Shown: positions 1 to 9,802 of the stretch, piece after piece
Layout: every line of letters starts with the position of its first letter
Numbering within the stretch: the stretch's first letter is position 1
Source of the DNA: PFJX01 sp040757575
GTDB taxonomy: Bacteria > Pseudomonadota > Gammaproteobacteria > Burkholderiales > Thiobacillaceae
Assembly: GCA_040757575.1 (NCBI GenBank)
Contig: JBFLXA010000011.1
Location: 1 to 64,000, forward strand
Direction: 5' to 3'
DNA length: 64,000 nucleotides
Program-made: the position numbers and the translations under genes
The notes under the pieces: generated by a model
The model's database searches: none
What the model saw: the letters and a program-made list of their open reading frames with translations, nothing else
What the model was told of the DNA's origin: nothing

Positions 1-31
1 GATCGATGGCCACGGTTGTACTAGCATTCAT
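1..31 (-). CDS. 5' end of an unidentified gene, cut by the window edge
   Basis: Only the first ten codons are present, reading MNASTTVAID from an ATG at 31-29 on the minus strand. The start is supported by a strong ribosome-binding site (AAAGGAGT) seven bases upstream. The product cannot be identified from ten residues. It lies downstream of the possible small gene at 49-234 and may share its promoter and the TGAAC-type operators further right. Confidence 0.5.
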   Translation of the reverse strand, partial: MNASTTVAID

Positions 32-48
32 GGCGGACTCCTTTCGTC

Positions 49-234
49 TCAACCTGATCTCCAACCCCTGGAAGATCGTTGGTGCTTAGACACCGCGATA
101 AGGCGGGGGGAGTCCATCCCATCAGTCATCAGGGCGCTCAACCAGACGGCGGCCTTGAGGCCGACACGCAGCCAGCCTGCCCGGATCCAGCCGGGCTGGG
201 GGTCAGGGGGTATGGCGTTTCGGGTGCTTTCCAT
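49..234 (-). CDS. possible 61-residue protein of unknown function
   Basis: A 61-codon frame starts at an ATG preceded by AAGGAGAAGCACC, a good ribosome-binding site. It ends 17 bases before the next minus-strand start. The protein is proline- and arginine-containing, has one weakly hydrophobic stretch (residues 20-37) and no family I recognise. Its promoter region carries a TGAACAGTGTTCA palindrome at 252-264, so it may be a target of the adjacent TetR regulator. It could instead be an untranslated leader, as GC-rich DNA gives chance frames of this size. Confidence 0.35.
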   Translation of the reverse strand: MESTRNAIPPDPQPGWIRAGWLRVGLKAAVWLSALMTDGMDSPRLIAVSKHQRSSRGWRSG

Positions 235-251
235 GGTGCTTCTCCTTCATA

Positions 252-376
252 TGAACAGTGTTCAATTTATATTCCAAATAAACCCGCCAGGCGCGGGAAT
301 GGCGTTGTCCGGTGGTTCGTCTGCTTAACTGAACAACGTTCAATAAATTTGTAGCCGATAATTGAACAACGTTCAA
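252..376. promoter_or_regulatory. three TGAAC-type palindromic operators upstream of tetR
   Basis: Three near-identical palindromes lie in the otherwise non-coding 235-424 interval: TGAACAGTGTTCA at 252-264, TGAACAACGTTCA at 330-342 and TTGAACAACGTTCAA at 362-376. The last two are 33 bp apart centre to centre, about three helical turns. The first sits between an AT-rich minus-strand promoter-like stretch and the ribosome-binding site of the 61-codon frame. Such dyads next to a tetR gene are typical TetR operators; binding is inferred. The rest of this interval is AT-richer than its surroundings and holds no other recognisable gene. Confidence 0.7.
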
Positions 377-424
377 TAGTTATTTACACTGGCGGCCAGT
401 TCAGTGCTTCCAACAGGAGCCCCC

Positions 425-1024
425 ATGGCCCGCCGCAGCGACCACAGCCGGGAAGAAATCCGCCAGATGGCCCTCAATGCCGCCGAGTCCATCGTTGCCG
501 CAGAGGGCTACAAGGGCCTGTCCGCCCGCAAGGTGGCCACGGCCATCGATTACACCGTGGGCACCCTGTACCTGGTGTTCGAAAACCTGGAGGACATCGT
601 CCTGCAAGTGAACGGCCGCACCCTGGATGCCCTGTACGAGTGGTTGCGGGCTCGGCAGGCCAAGGGCGCGGATGCCCGGGAAAGTCTGCTGGCCCTGGCG
701 GAGGCCTACATCGCCTACGCAGAGGCGGAGACCCCCCGCTGGAACATGCTGTTCGAGTACGTGGCGGAGCAGGGCAATTCGCTGCCGGACTGGTACCTGG
801 TGAAGCTGAGCCGGGTATTCGGCCTGGCGGAGGGGGCCCTGAAGCCCCTGGCAGACCATCGTTCTGAGCTGGAAATCCAGCAGGCGGCCCGGGTGCTGTG
901 GGCCGCCGTGCATGGCATCTGCACCCTGAAGATCCGCCACCGCATGGACCTGGTGGGGGGGCAGAGCGCCGGAGAGATGGCCCACATGATGATCGATAAT
1001 TTCCTGCAGGGCTTCCAGGCCTGA
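425..1024 (+). CDS. TetR/AcrR-family transcriptional regulator
   Basis: The 199-residue protein has an N-terminal helix-turn-helix of the TetR type (about residues 10-55, with GYKGLSARKVATAI and VGTLYLVFENLEDIV) and an all-helical ligand-binding C-terminal half. The ATG at 425 is preferred to an in-frame one at 404 because CAGGAG precedes it at normal spacing. The aas-like gene follows 43 bp downstream on the same strand, and three palindromic operators lie upstream. It probably represses itself, the divergent frames and perhaps the lipid genes in response to an acyl-type ligand. The ligand is not deducible from sequence. Confidence 0.85.
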   Translation: MARRSDHSREEIRQMALNAAESIVAAEGYKGLSARKVATAIDYTVGTLYLVFENLEDIVLQVNGRTLDALYEWLRARQAKGADARESLLALAEAYIAYAEAETPRWNMLFEYVAEQGNSLPDWYLVKLSRVFGLAEGALKPLADHRSELEIQQAARVLWAAVHGICTLKIRHRMDLVGGQSAGEMAHMMIDNFLQGFQA

Positions 1025-1067
1025 GCCTGCAATAGACAAGCCATAAACAAGCAAACGGAGAACAACA

Positions 1068-3290
1068 ATGGAACTGTTCAAAGCCCTGCTGCGCTGGGTG
1101 CTCAAGGCCCTGTACAAGGTGGAGGTGAAGGGACTGGAAAACCTGGAGGGGGCGGGCAAGCGGGTGCTCATCGTCGCCAACCACACCTCCTTTCTGGACG
1201 CGGTGCTGCTGGTGGCCTTCCTGCCGGGCAGACTCACCTTTGCGGTGAACACCTTTGTCGCCCAGAACCCGCTGTTCAAGCCCTTCCTGGCCCTGGCGCA
1301 TATCTTTCCCATGGACCCCACCAACCCCCTGTCGGCCAAGTCCCTGATCCGCTATCTGCAACAGGACAACCGGGCAGTGATCTTTCCGGAAGGCCGCATC
1401 ACCGTCACCGGTGCCCTGATGAAGATCTACGACGGTACCGGCCTGGTGGCGGACAAGTCCGAGGCGACGGTGGTGCCGGTGCGTATCGACGGCGCCCAGT
1501 TCACGCCCTTCTCCAAGCTGCGGGGCCGGGTGCGCCTACGCTGGTTTCCCAGCATCCGCCTCACCGTGCTGCCTGCCCAGCGCATCGCCCCGGACCCGGC
1601 GGTGCGGGGCCGGGAGCGGCGCAAGGCGGCGGGCCGGGCCCTGGCGGACATCATGACGGAGATGATGTTCGCCACCAGCCAGCACCGTCGCACCCTGTTC
1701 CAGGCCCTGCTGGATGCCCGCAACATCCACGGCGGCAGCCACCCGGTGGTGGAAGACATCCAGCGCCGGCCCTTGAGCTACGACCGGCTCATCGCCGCCG
1801 CCTTCGTGCTGGGCAACAAGCTGGCCGGCCACAGCGGCCCGGGGGAATACGTGGGCCTGCTGCTGCCCAGCATGACCAGCACCGTGGCCGCCTTCCTGGG
1901 CCTCCACGCCACCGGGCGGATCCCCGCCATGCTCAATTACACTGTGGGGCCAGGGGGGATGGTGTCTGCCTGCGAGACGGCCCGCATCCGCACCGTGGTC
2001 ACCTCCCGGCGCTTCGTGGAGGCGGCCAAGCTCAGCGACGGGGTGGCCTTGCTGGGGCAGAAGGTAAAGCTGGTGTACCTGGAAGATTTGGCCGGCGAGA
2101 TCGGTACGGGTGACAAGCTGGCCGGCTGGTTCAAGGCCCGCTTCCCGGGCTTCTTCCAAGCCGGCAGCCGGGACCCGGACAGCCCGGGGGTGGTGCTGTT
2201 CACCTCCGGCTCCGAAGGTACCCCCAAGGGGGTGGTGCTGTCCCACGCCAACCTGCTGGCCAACCGGGAGCAACTGGCCGCCCGGGTGGCCTTCTCGGCC
2301 CAGGACATCATCCTCAACGCCCTGCCCCTGTTCCATTCCTTCGGCCTCACCGCCGGCACCCTGCTGCCCCTGTTCTCGGGCATGAAGACCTTCTTCTACC
2401 CCTCGCCCCTGCATTACCGCATCGTGCCGGAGATGGCCTACGACGTGAACGCCACGGTGCTGTTCGGCACCAACACCTTCCTGGCGGGCTATGCCCGTTT
2501 CGCCCATCCCTACGACTTCTACTCGGTGCGCTACGTGTTCGCCGGGGCGGAGAAATTGCAGGAGGAAACCCGGCGGGTATGGGCGGAGAAGTTCGGCATC
2601 CGCATCTTCGAAGGTTACGGCGCCACGGAAACGGCGCCGGTGCTGTCCGCCAACACCCCCATGGACCACCAGCCGGGTAGCGTGGGCCGCTTCATGCCCG
2701 GCATCGAATATCGCCTCCAGCCCGTGCCCGGAGTGGAGACGGGCGGCCGCCTGTTCGTGAAGGGGCCCAACATCATGCTGGGCTATCTGCTCAACGCCAA
2801 TCCGGGGGTCCTGGTGCCGGCAGAGTCGGACATGGGCAGGGGCTGGTACGACACCGGGGACATCGTCAGCGTGGATGAAGCCGGTTTCATCCGCATCCTG
2901 GGCCGGGCCAAGCGCTTCGCCAAGATCGCCGGCGAAATGGTGTCCCTGGCGGCGGTGGAAGACCTGGCCGCCCGGACCTGGCCGGACCGGCTCCATGCCG
3001 TGGTGGCCCTGCCGGATGCGGCCAAGGGGGAACAGCTGGTGCTGGTGACGGACCAGCCGGAAGCCGGCCGCGGAGCTTTACAGGCCCAGGCCCGCCAGGC
3101 GGGGATGTCTGAACTCAACGTGCCCAGGCGCATCCTGGCGGTGCGCCAGGTGCCCCTGCTGGGCACGGGCAAGATCGACTACGCGGGGGCCAAGGCCCTG
3201 GCGGAGGAGGCAGTGAAGCAAGGGACGGCAGGGGAGGACGGCATGGAGGAAGGAATGACCGCCGAGGCGGGGGAGGCAAGCGATGAATGA
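1068..3290 (+). CDS. aas: bifunctional acyltransferase / acyl-ACP synthetase (Aas-like)
   Basis: The 740-residue protein is close in length to E. coli Aas. The N-terminal third is a PlsC-type acyltransferase with the NHTSFLDAVLL block (HX4D) near residue 44 and FPEGRIT near 106. The C-terminal two thirds are an AMP-forming acyl-activating enzyme with FTSGSEGTPKGVVLSHANLL, YGATETAP and YDTGD motifs. Aas re-acylates lysophospholipids (2-acyl-GPE) at the inner membrane using acyl-ACP it makes itself. An LplT-like transporter lies downstream as expected, but a DUF559 gene and repeat block separate the two. The stop overlaps an ATG (ATGAATGA), so coupling to the next frame is possible. Confidence 0.88.
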   Translation: MELFKALLRWVLKALYKVEVKGLENLEGAGKRVLIVANHTSFLDAVLLVAFLPGRLTFAVNTFVAQNPLFKPFLALAHIFPMDPTNPLSAKSLIRYLQQDNRAVIFPEGRITVTGALMKIYDGTGLVADKSEATVVPVRIDGAQFTPFSKLRGRVRLRWFPSIRLTVLPAQRIAPDPAVRGRERRKAAGRALADIMTEMMFATSQHRRTLFQALLDARNIHGGSHPVVEDIQRRPLSYDRLIAAAFVLGNKLAGHSGPGEYVGLLLPSMTSTVAAFLGLHATGRIPAMLNYTVGPGGMVSACETARIRTVVTSRRFVEAAKLSDGVALLGQKVKLVYLEDLAGEIGTGDKLAGWFKARFPGFFQAGSRDPDSPGVVLFTSGSEGTPKGVVLSHANLLANREQLAARVAFSAQDIILNALPLFHSFGLTAGTLLPLFSGMKTFFYPSPLHYRIVPEMAYDVNATVLFGTNTFLAGYARFAHPYDFYSVRYVFAGAEKLQEETRRVWAEKFGIRIFEGYGATETAPVLSANTPMDHQPGSVGRFMPGIEYRLQPVPGVETGGRLFVKGPNIMLGYLLNANPGVLVPAESDMGRGWYDTGDIVSVDEAGFIRILGRAKRFAKIAGEMVSLAAVEDLAARTWPDRLHAVVALPDAAKGEQLVLVTDQPEAGRGALQAQARQAGMSELNVPRRILAVRQVPLLGTGKIDYAGAKALAEEAVKQGTAGEDGMEEGMTAEAGEASDE

Positions 3291-4116
3291 GGAAATCAAG
3301 GGCCACCGACCCTCTCCCCCGGCCCCTCTCCCGCTTGCGGGCGAGGGGAGCAACACCGGCCGATGTGAAGGCAGGACGCTCCAGTCCCCCTCCCCCGCAA
3401 GCGGGGGAGGGGTTAGGGGAGAGGGTCAGCGTGGGAGCGCAGCGACCCCAGCGTCCGCAAGCGGGGGAGGGGTTAGGGGAGAGGGCCAGCGTGGGAGCGC
3501 AGCGACCTCAGCGTCCGCAAGCGGGGGAGGGGCTAGCCAGCGTCCAGCCTTGGCAAAAGCCCTTCCCAAGGACATCCTGGCCTATGCCCGGGACCTAAGA
3601 GGCCAGCAGACCGACGCCGAACAATTGCTTTGGCAAATCCTGCGGGCCAAACGCTTCTTGGGCTTGAAGTTCCGCCGCCAGCACCCCGTCGGGCGTTACA
3701 TCCTGGACTTTTACTGCGGCGAGCTGAAACTCGCCATCGAGTTGGACGGCGGCCAGCACGCGGAGCATCAGGCCTATGACCAGGATCGGACCCGCTTCCT
3801 TGAAGAGCAGGGGATTCATGTCCTGCGCTACTGGAATAACCAGATGCTGGGTGAGACGGAGGCCGTGCTCGAAACGATTCATCAGGAAGTCATGGGTCGC
3901 CGACCCTCTCCCCCAGCCCCTCTCCCGCTTGCGGGCGAGGGGAGCAACACCAGCGTCGATTCAAGCGCCAGTCCATCATCCCCCTCCCCCGCAAGCGGGG
4001 GAGGGGTTAGGGGAGAGGGCCAGCGTGGGAGCGTAGCGACCTCAGCGTCCGCAAGCGGGGGAGGGAGCCAGTGCATGCTTGGTCAATTAACGCCCAGGGA
4101 AGGAGCCCGGTCATGA
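3283..4116 (+). CDS. DUF559 (Vsr-like endonuclease fold) protein with repeat-encoded tails
   Basis: The frame runs 277 codons from an ATG overlapping the aas stop, with GGAGG seven bases upstream, to a TGA overlapping the lplT start. The conserved core spans about residues 90-205: DAEQLLWQILRAKR, KFRRQHPVGRYILDFYC, IELDGGQH and VLRYWN. This is the DUF559 pattern, related to Vsr and restriction-like nucleases, with Asp and Glu as probable metal ligands. The N- and C-terminal extensions are translations of GC-rich repeats (PAPLPLAGEG) and are probably not functional protein. A true start could be nearer the core, for example TTG 3550. Biochemical function of DUF559 proteins is not established. 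Confidence 0.75.
   Translation: MNEEIKGHRPSPPAPLPLAGEGSNTGRCEGRTLQSPSPASGGGVRGEGQRGSAATPASASGGGVRGEGQRGSAATSASASGGGASQRPALAKALPKDILAYARDLRGQQTDAEQLLWQILRAKRFLGLKFRRQHPVGRYILDFYCGELKLAIELDGGQHAEHQAYDQDRTRFLEEQGIHVLRYWNNQMLGETEAVLETIHQEVMGRRPSPPAPLPLAGEGSNTSVDSSASPSSPSPASGGGVRGEGQRGSVATSASASGGGSQCMLGQLTPREGARS
3310..3534. repeat. left flank of DUF559: cluster of GC-rich palindromic repeats
   Basis: Four copies of a palindrome with a GCTTGC/GCAAGC centre lie before the DUF559 core: 3310-3350, 3387-3425, 3453-3485 and 3513-3533. The complete form has arms CCCCTCCCCCGC and GCGGGGGAGGGG around two central bases. Positions 3424-3483 and 3484-3543 are a 60-bp tandem repeat with only a few differences. 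The same blocks in the same order recur on the right side of DUF559. All other copies in the window are intergenic. Confidence 0.9.
3904..4066. repeat. right flank of DUF559: second copy of the repeat cluster
   Basis: This block repeats the left flank in direct orientation. It has the CCCTCTCCCCC...GAGGGGAGCAACACC block at 3904-3944, the 26-bp palindrome plus TTAGGGGAGAGGG at 3981-4019, the CAGCGTGGGAGCG segment at 4021, and a partial copy at 4047-4066. Left and right flanks differ mainly by a diverged spacer and one 60-bp unit. The DUF559 core therefore lies between long direct repeats, an arrangement expected of an inserted or repeat-expanded module. Confidence 0.9.
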
Positions 4117-5300
4117 GCCGCCCCGTCTATCTCCTCCTGCTGGCCCAGTTCCTCACCGCCTTTGCCGACAACGCCATCCTGTTCACGGCCTTCGCCATGA
4201 TCAGCCAGGCGGGGGGGTATGAGGACTGGTATCGCTCCGCCTTGCAGGCTTCCTTTCTGGTGGCCTTCGTGGTGCTGGCCCCCTGGGTGGGGCGTTTTGC
4301 CGACCAGCATCCCAAGCACCGGGTGCTGGCCTGGGGAAACGGCCTGAAGGCGGCCGGGGTGGGGCTGTTGCTGGCGGGGGTGGACCCCCTGTTGGCCTAT
4401 GCCGTGGTGGGGGTGGGGGCGGCTGTGTACGGTCCGGCCAAGTACGGCATCCTGCCGGACCTGGTGCCCCACGCTGGCCTGGTGAAGGCCAACGGCTTCG
4501 TGGAAGGCTCCACCATCCTGGCCATCGTCCTGGGGGCGGTCATCGGCGCCCATGTGGCGGACGCCAGCATCGGCGGTGCCCTGGCCCTGGTGGGGGTGTC
4601 TTACCTGGCCTCCCTGGGGGTGGCCCTGTTCCTGCCCCCCACGCCCACCCAGCCCCGGGATGCCCGGCCGGCGGTGGGGCAGTTCCTGGTCATGATGGGG
4701 GGCTTCTTCGCCACCCCCCGGGCCCGCTTTGCCATGCTGGGGGCTGCGGTGTTCTGGGCCGCTGCCGTGGTGCTGCGGGTGATGATGGTGGCCTGGGCCC
4801 CGGCGGTGCTGATGACCCAGTCCACCGCCGACATTGCCGATCTCACCGTGTTCATCGCCATCGGCATCGCCATCGGCGCCGTGCTGGCGCCCCGCATCGT
4901 GCCCCTGGAGAACCTTCGCCGGGCCCGGCTGGCGGCTTACCTCATGGGTCTGGGCATCCTGGCCCTGGGGCTCACCTCGGACGGTCTGCTGGCCAAGGCC
5001 GCCCTGTTGTTCATCGGCCTGGCGGGGGGCGTGTTCGTGGTGCCCATCAATGCCGCCCTCCAGGACATCGGCCATCGCAGCATCGGCGCCGGCGGGGCCG
5101 TGGCCATCCAGAACTTCTTCGAGAACCTGGCCATGCTGGTGGGCACGGGCCTCTACGCCCTGGCCCTCACCCGGCACCCGGACCCGGTAATGGCGGTGTG
5201 GGTGCTGGGGGGCTTGGTGCTGGCGGCCACGGCCCTGGTGGCCTGGCACCTGCCCAAGGGCCTGGAGCCCGTCGCCGAGGCCCGAAAGGAAGCCCTGTGA
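4113..5300 (+). CDS. lplT: LplT-like lysophospholipid transporter (MFS)
   Basis: This 395-residue, strongly hydrophobic protein has about twelve membrane segments and the LplT-type N-terminus LLAQFLTAFADNAILF. The ATG at 4113 follows GGAAGGAG. LplT flips lysophospholipids across the inner membrane to Aas, which re-acylates them; E. coli LplT is about 397 residues. The aas-like gene upstream supports the assignment even though a DUF559 module intervenes. The stop overlaps the GTG start of the next gene. Confidence 0.85.
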   Translation: MSRPVYLLLLAQFLTAFADNAILFTAFAMISQAGGYEDWYRSALQASFLVAFVVLAPWVGRFADQHPKHRVLAWGNGLKAAGVGLLLAGVDPLLAYAVVGVGAAVYGPAKYGILPDLVPHAGLVKANGFVEGSTILAIVLGAVIGAHVADASIGGALALVGVSYLASLGVALFLPPTPTQPRDARPAVGQFLVMMGGFFATPRARFAMLGAAVFWAAAVVLRVMMVAWAPAVLMTQSTADIADLTVFIAIGIAIGAVLAPRIVPLENLRRARLAAYLMGLGILALGLTSDGLLAKAALLFIGLAGGVFVVPINAALQDIGHRSIGAGGAVAIQNFFENLAMLVGTGLYALALTRHPDPVMAVWVLGGLVLAATALVAWHLPKGLEPVAEARKEAL

Positions 5301-6526
5301 TCCGCGCCCTGCACAAGGCCTTGCTGAGGCGGGGCCTGTGGCCCGAGTCAGGCATTCTGAATCCCTGCCTGGGCCTGCTGCCGGACGACCTGGCCCGGGA
5401 CGAACGCCTGCAATCCATCTGGGAAGGGCTGGACCCGGAGCAGGTCTGGGACAGCCACGCCCATCTCACCGGGGTGGGGGACGGGGACACGGGCATCCGG
5501 CTGCACCGGGACATGACCAATCCCTGGAAGCCCCTCACCTATCTGCAACGGGTCTTCTTCCTCAACGGCAGTTGCAGCAACCCGGGGGACCAGCCAGGGG
5601 AGAGCGTGGACGGGCGTTTCGTGGCCCGCTTGCTGGCCCTCCATGAGGCCATGCCCCGGGGTTACAAGACCGTGCTGCTGGCCTTTGACGACAGCCACGA
5701 CGAGCGGGGCCGTCGCCGGGGCGACCTGTCCGCCTTCGTCACCCCCAACGACTACGCGGCGCGCCTGGCCCGGGACTATCCCCATCGCCTGGAATGGATC
5801 GCCTCCATCCACCCCTACCGGGAAGATTGTCTGGAGGCCCTGGACGCGGCCGTGGCCGGTGGCGCCCGGGCCATCAAGTGGCTGCCCCCCGCCCAGGGCA
5901 TGGACCCGGCTTCGCCCCTGTGCGACCGCTTCTACGACGCCCTGGCCCGCCACGGCCTGCCCCTGCTGAGCCACGCGGGGGGCGAGCGGGCGGTGCACGG
6001 CAGCAACCGGCCGGAATTCGGCAACCCCCTGCGCCTTCGCCGGCCCCTGGAGCGGGGCGTGCGGGTCATCGTCGCCCACTGCGCTTCCATGGGCAGCTAC
6101 ACCGACACCGACCGGGGCGACAAAGGCCCCCGGCGCACGTCCTTTGACCTGTTCGCCCGCCTGATGGACGAGCAGGCCCATGAAGGCCTGCTCCTGGCGG
6201 ACATCTCCGCCCTCACCCAGATCAACCGGGCCGGCGTGCCCCTGCGTACCGTCATTGAGCGGGACGACTGGCATCCCCGCCTGCTCAACGGCACCGACTA
6301 CCCGCTGCCCGGCGTCATGCCCCTGTTCTCATTGCACAAGCTGGCGGCGGACGGCTATCTGGAAGAGGGGGACGTGGCGCTGCTGATGGCCGTGCGCCGC
6401 CACAATCCCCTGTTGTTCGATTTCGCCCTGAAGCGGCGGCTGCGCTGGCAGGGCAAGGCCCTCGCCGATTGCGTGTTCGAGTCCCGGCGTCATCTGGCAC
6501 CTGCCGGCCCGATGCCACATGCCTGA
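5297..6526 (+). CDS. amidohydrolase-type metal-dependent hydrolase
   Basis: A GTG at 5297 overlaps the lplT stop (GTGA) and has AAAGGAAG upstream, giving 409 residues. The sequence shows metal-binding motifs of the amidohydrolase TIM barrel: DSHAHLTG near residue 55, LLSHAGGE near 225, VIVAHCAS near 257 and NGTDYPL near 334. The substrate is unknown. Tight coupling to lplT suggests a lipid-related or co-regulated role, which is inference. The C-terminal residues overlap the upstream region of the helicase gene. Confidence 0.75.
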   Translation: MIRALHKALLRRGLWPESGILNPCLGLLPDDLARDERLQSIWEGLDPEQVWDSHAHLTGVGDGDTGIRLHRDMTNPWKPLTYLQRVFFLNGSCSNPGDQPGESVDGRFVARLLALHEAMPRGYKTVLLAFDDSHDERGRRRGDLSAFVTPNDYAARLARDYPHRLEWIASIHPYREDCLEALDAAVAGGARAIKWLPPAQGMDPASPLCDRFYDALARHGLPLLSHAGGERAVHGSNRPEFGNPLRLRRPLERGVRVIVAHCASMGSYTDTDRGDKGPRRTSFDLFARLMDEQAHEGLLLADISALTQINRAGVPLRTVIERDDWHPRLLNGTDYPLPGVMPLFSLHKLAADGYLEEGDVALLMAVRRHNPLLFDFALKRRLRWQGKALADCVFESRRHLAPAGPMPHA

Positions 6527-6563
6527 ACCGTCGGTGTCCAGGCCCCTGCCGTTACAATCCGGC

Positions 6564-8056
<1,493 letters not shown>

Positions 8057-8060
<4 letters not shown>

Positions 8061-8656
8061 GCGGATTGCCCGGCGAACGGGCAGAAACCATTTCCCGGGA
8101 GGACCTGGCTGAACTTCCCATCCGGCGATACGAAGGCCAGGTTCACCTGGTGGCCACGCCGGAGGCCCTGTCCATGGCCCTGGACGACCTTCGTCAGGAA
8201 CGGGTGGTGGGCTTCGACACCGAAACCCGGCCGGCCTTCCGCAAGGGCGAAAGCCACCTGCCTTGCCTGGTGCAGATGGCCACGGCCCGGGCGGCCTACC
8301 TGTTCCAGTTGCGCCAGGTGGATTGCAGCGCCGCCCTGGCGGAAGTCCTGGCCGCCCCGGGCATCGTCAAGGCGGGCGTGGCCACGGCCCACGACCTGCG
8401 CCAGCTCAAGCTGGTGTTCCCCTTCGAGACCGCTTCCGTAGTGGACCTGGGTGCCGTCGCCAGGCGCCACGGTACAGGCCAGACGGGGCTGCGCAACCTG
8501 GCCGGCCTGTTTCTGGGGTTCCGCATTCCCAAAGGCACGCGCACATCCAATTGGGCGGCCCCGCGCCTGTCGCCGGCCCAGATCGGCTATGCCGCCACGG
8601 ATGCCTGGGCCTGCCGCGAGCTGTACCTGCGTTTTCACAGCCTCGGGCTGGTTTGA
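8057..8656 (+). CDS. 3'-5' exonuclease domain protein (RNase D-like, DEDDy)
   Basis: The 199-residue protein contains the three DEDDy exonuclease motifs: GFDTETRPAF (Exo I, Asp and Glu), AHDLRQL (Exo II, Asp) and GYAATDAWACREL (Exo III, Tyr and Asp). It is a stand-alone exonuclease domain without the HRDC domains of full RNase D. A TTG at 8057 overlaps the helicase stop (TTGA), pointing to translational coupling and a joint role in RNA metabolism. The exact start is uncertain because no clear ribosome-binding site precedes it. Confidence 0.8.
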
Positions 8657-9019
8657 GCACATGGGCGAGCCCGCCCCGAAATCGCGCCTCAGATCCAGGC
8701 GGCGGTATCACCCCGGTACGGAAAACAGAAACAGGCCCTACTCGGGATGGTTGAGAGACTGCTTCATGCAACCAGACCAAAGGTCTGTTCGGTGCCTGAA
8801 TCAGTCACTCGATCCTCAGCCTGGGAACTCCCGCTGTTCGGCCGAAGCGGCCGGCCAGCCGACGTAGAACCGTTAACCGCTACCGCCTCAAACCTGACTG
8901 TCGACATGGCTCACACAGCAAAATTTAGCCACTTGTAACCCCATGATCTAGCCAGGGTCATATTCATGGTGCGAAAATCGCCTATGGGTTACTTAAGAAC
9001 AACCAAGGGAAGATGAAGA
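8657..9019. promoter_or_regulatory. non-coding region ahead of the PEP-CTERM gene
   Basis: This 363-bp stretch has no convincing gene. GC content falls visibly from about 8870 onward. An inverted repeat pairs GTAACCCCAT (8935-8944) with ATGGGTTAC (8984-8992). Within its loop, positions 8967-8982 read TGG, ten bases, GC (TGGTGCGAAAATCGCC), which fits the -24/-12 spacing of a sigma-54 promoter with some mismatches. Sigma-54 control by PrsK/PrsR-type regulators is known for some PEP-CTERM genes. The promoter call is tentative. Confidence 0.4.
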
Positions 9020-9802
9020 ATGAAAAAACTGCTTCAGGGAGTGCTGCTGTCAGGTTTGCTGTCTGTTGGGACTGCTCAAGCCGCTCCGATACAGTTTGAT
9101 GTAATTGATGTATACACATCTGTCAGTGCCTATTATGAGCTGGCTGATGGATCGGACTCCGGCTCCTTATTTGAAGTTATTCACGGAGCAGAGTCAGCAT
9201 CTATTGACCGAAGTTTTGATCTCGGTTTGTTATCGGGGTCTCAACTGGGTTCGATAATCGCTCACGAATCTTTAGGTACTATTGAGGCATCAGGACAATC
9301 AACGACACATCTTGATTCATTGGATACTGGTGTCGGGACTAGCTACGAGCCAAACTATTTTGGTAACTGGGGCAAACACGTAGTCGTCGGAAGCTTCATA
9401 GTCCCAGACTTGGGTGATTTAATGACTGAGATCATGCTTGGCGTAGATGTGATTTCTTCTAATGACGGTCAAGCATTGTTCTGGATTGGACAGTCTAGTG
9501 ATTTTAATCCGACTAAATTCCTAGCTAACGGATACACCCCTTGGGGTGGTTTATCTGACGATGTAACTTTCAATTATTTTTTTAGTCCTGGCGAGACCAT
9601 ATATTTCGCATTTGGCCTAGAACCTGGAGTTGGTGGCGCGGGCCGCTACAAAAATCCTCTCGACAACTCGGATGGCATGGATGTTGATTTCAGCCTGTAT
9701 ACGAATGCTGCTAGTACAGTCCCCGAACCCTCTTCTATCCTCCTGATGCTTGCTGGGCTAGGTCTGGTTGGAATGAGATACAACAGCAAACGACCAAGCT
9801 GA
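9020..9802 (+). CDS. PEP-CTERM sorting domain protein, AT-richer than its neighbours
   Basis: The 260-residue exported protein has a signal peptide (MKKLLQGVLLSGLLSVGTAQA) and a C-terminal PEP-CTERM tail: VPEPSSILLMLAGLGLVG followed by a basic end. This tail is recognised by exosortase systems for surface or exopolysaccharide-linked export. The middle has no domain I recognise; it is rich in Ser, Asp and Gly and probably beta-structured. Codon use (GAT, ATT, TTA, AAT) differs sharply from the GC-rich genes on both sides, suggesting recent acquisition. Ribosome-binding sequence GGAAGATGAAGA precedes the ATG. The exosortase is not in this window. Confidence 0.85.
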   Translation: MKKLLQGVLLSGLLSVGTAQAAPIQFDVIDVYTSVSAYYELADGSDSGSLFEVIHGAESASIDRSFDLGLLSGSQLGSIIAHESLGTIEASGQSTTHLDSLDTGVGTSYEPNYFGNWGKHVVVGSFIVPDLGDLMTEIMLGVDVISSNDGQALFWIGQSSDFNPTKFLANGYTPWGGLSDDVTFNYFFSPGETIYFAFGLEPGVGGAGRYKNPLDNSDGMDVDFSLYTNAASTVPEPSSILLMLAGLGLVGMRYNSKRPS

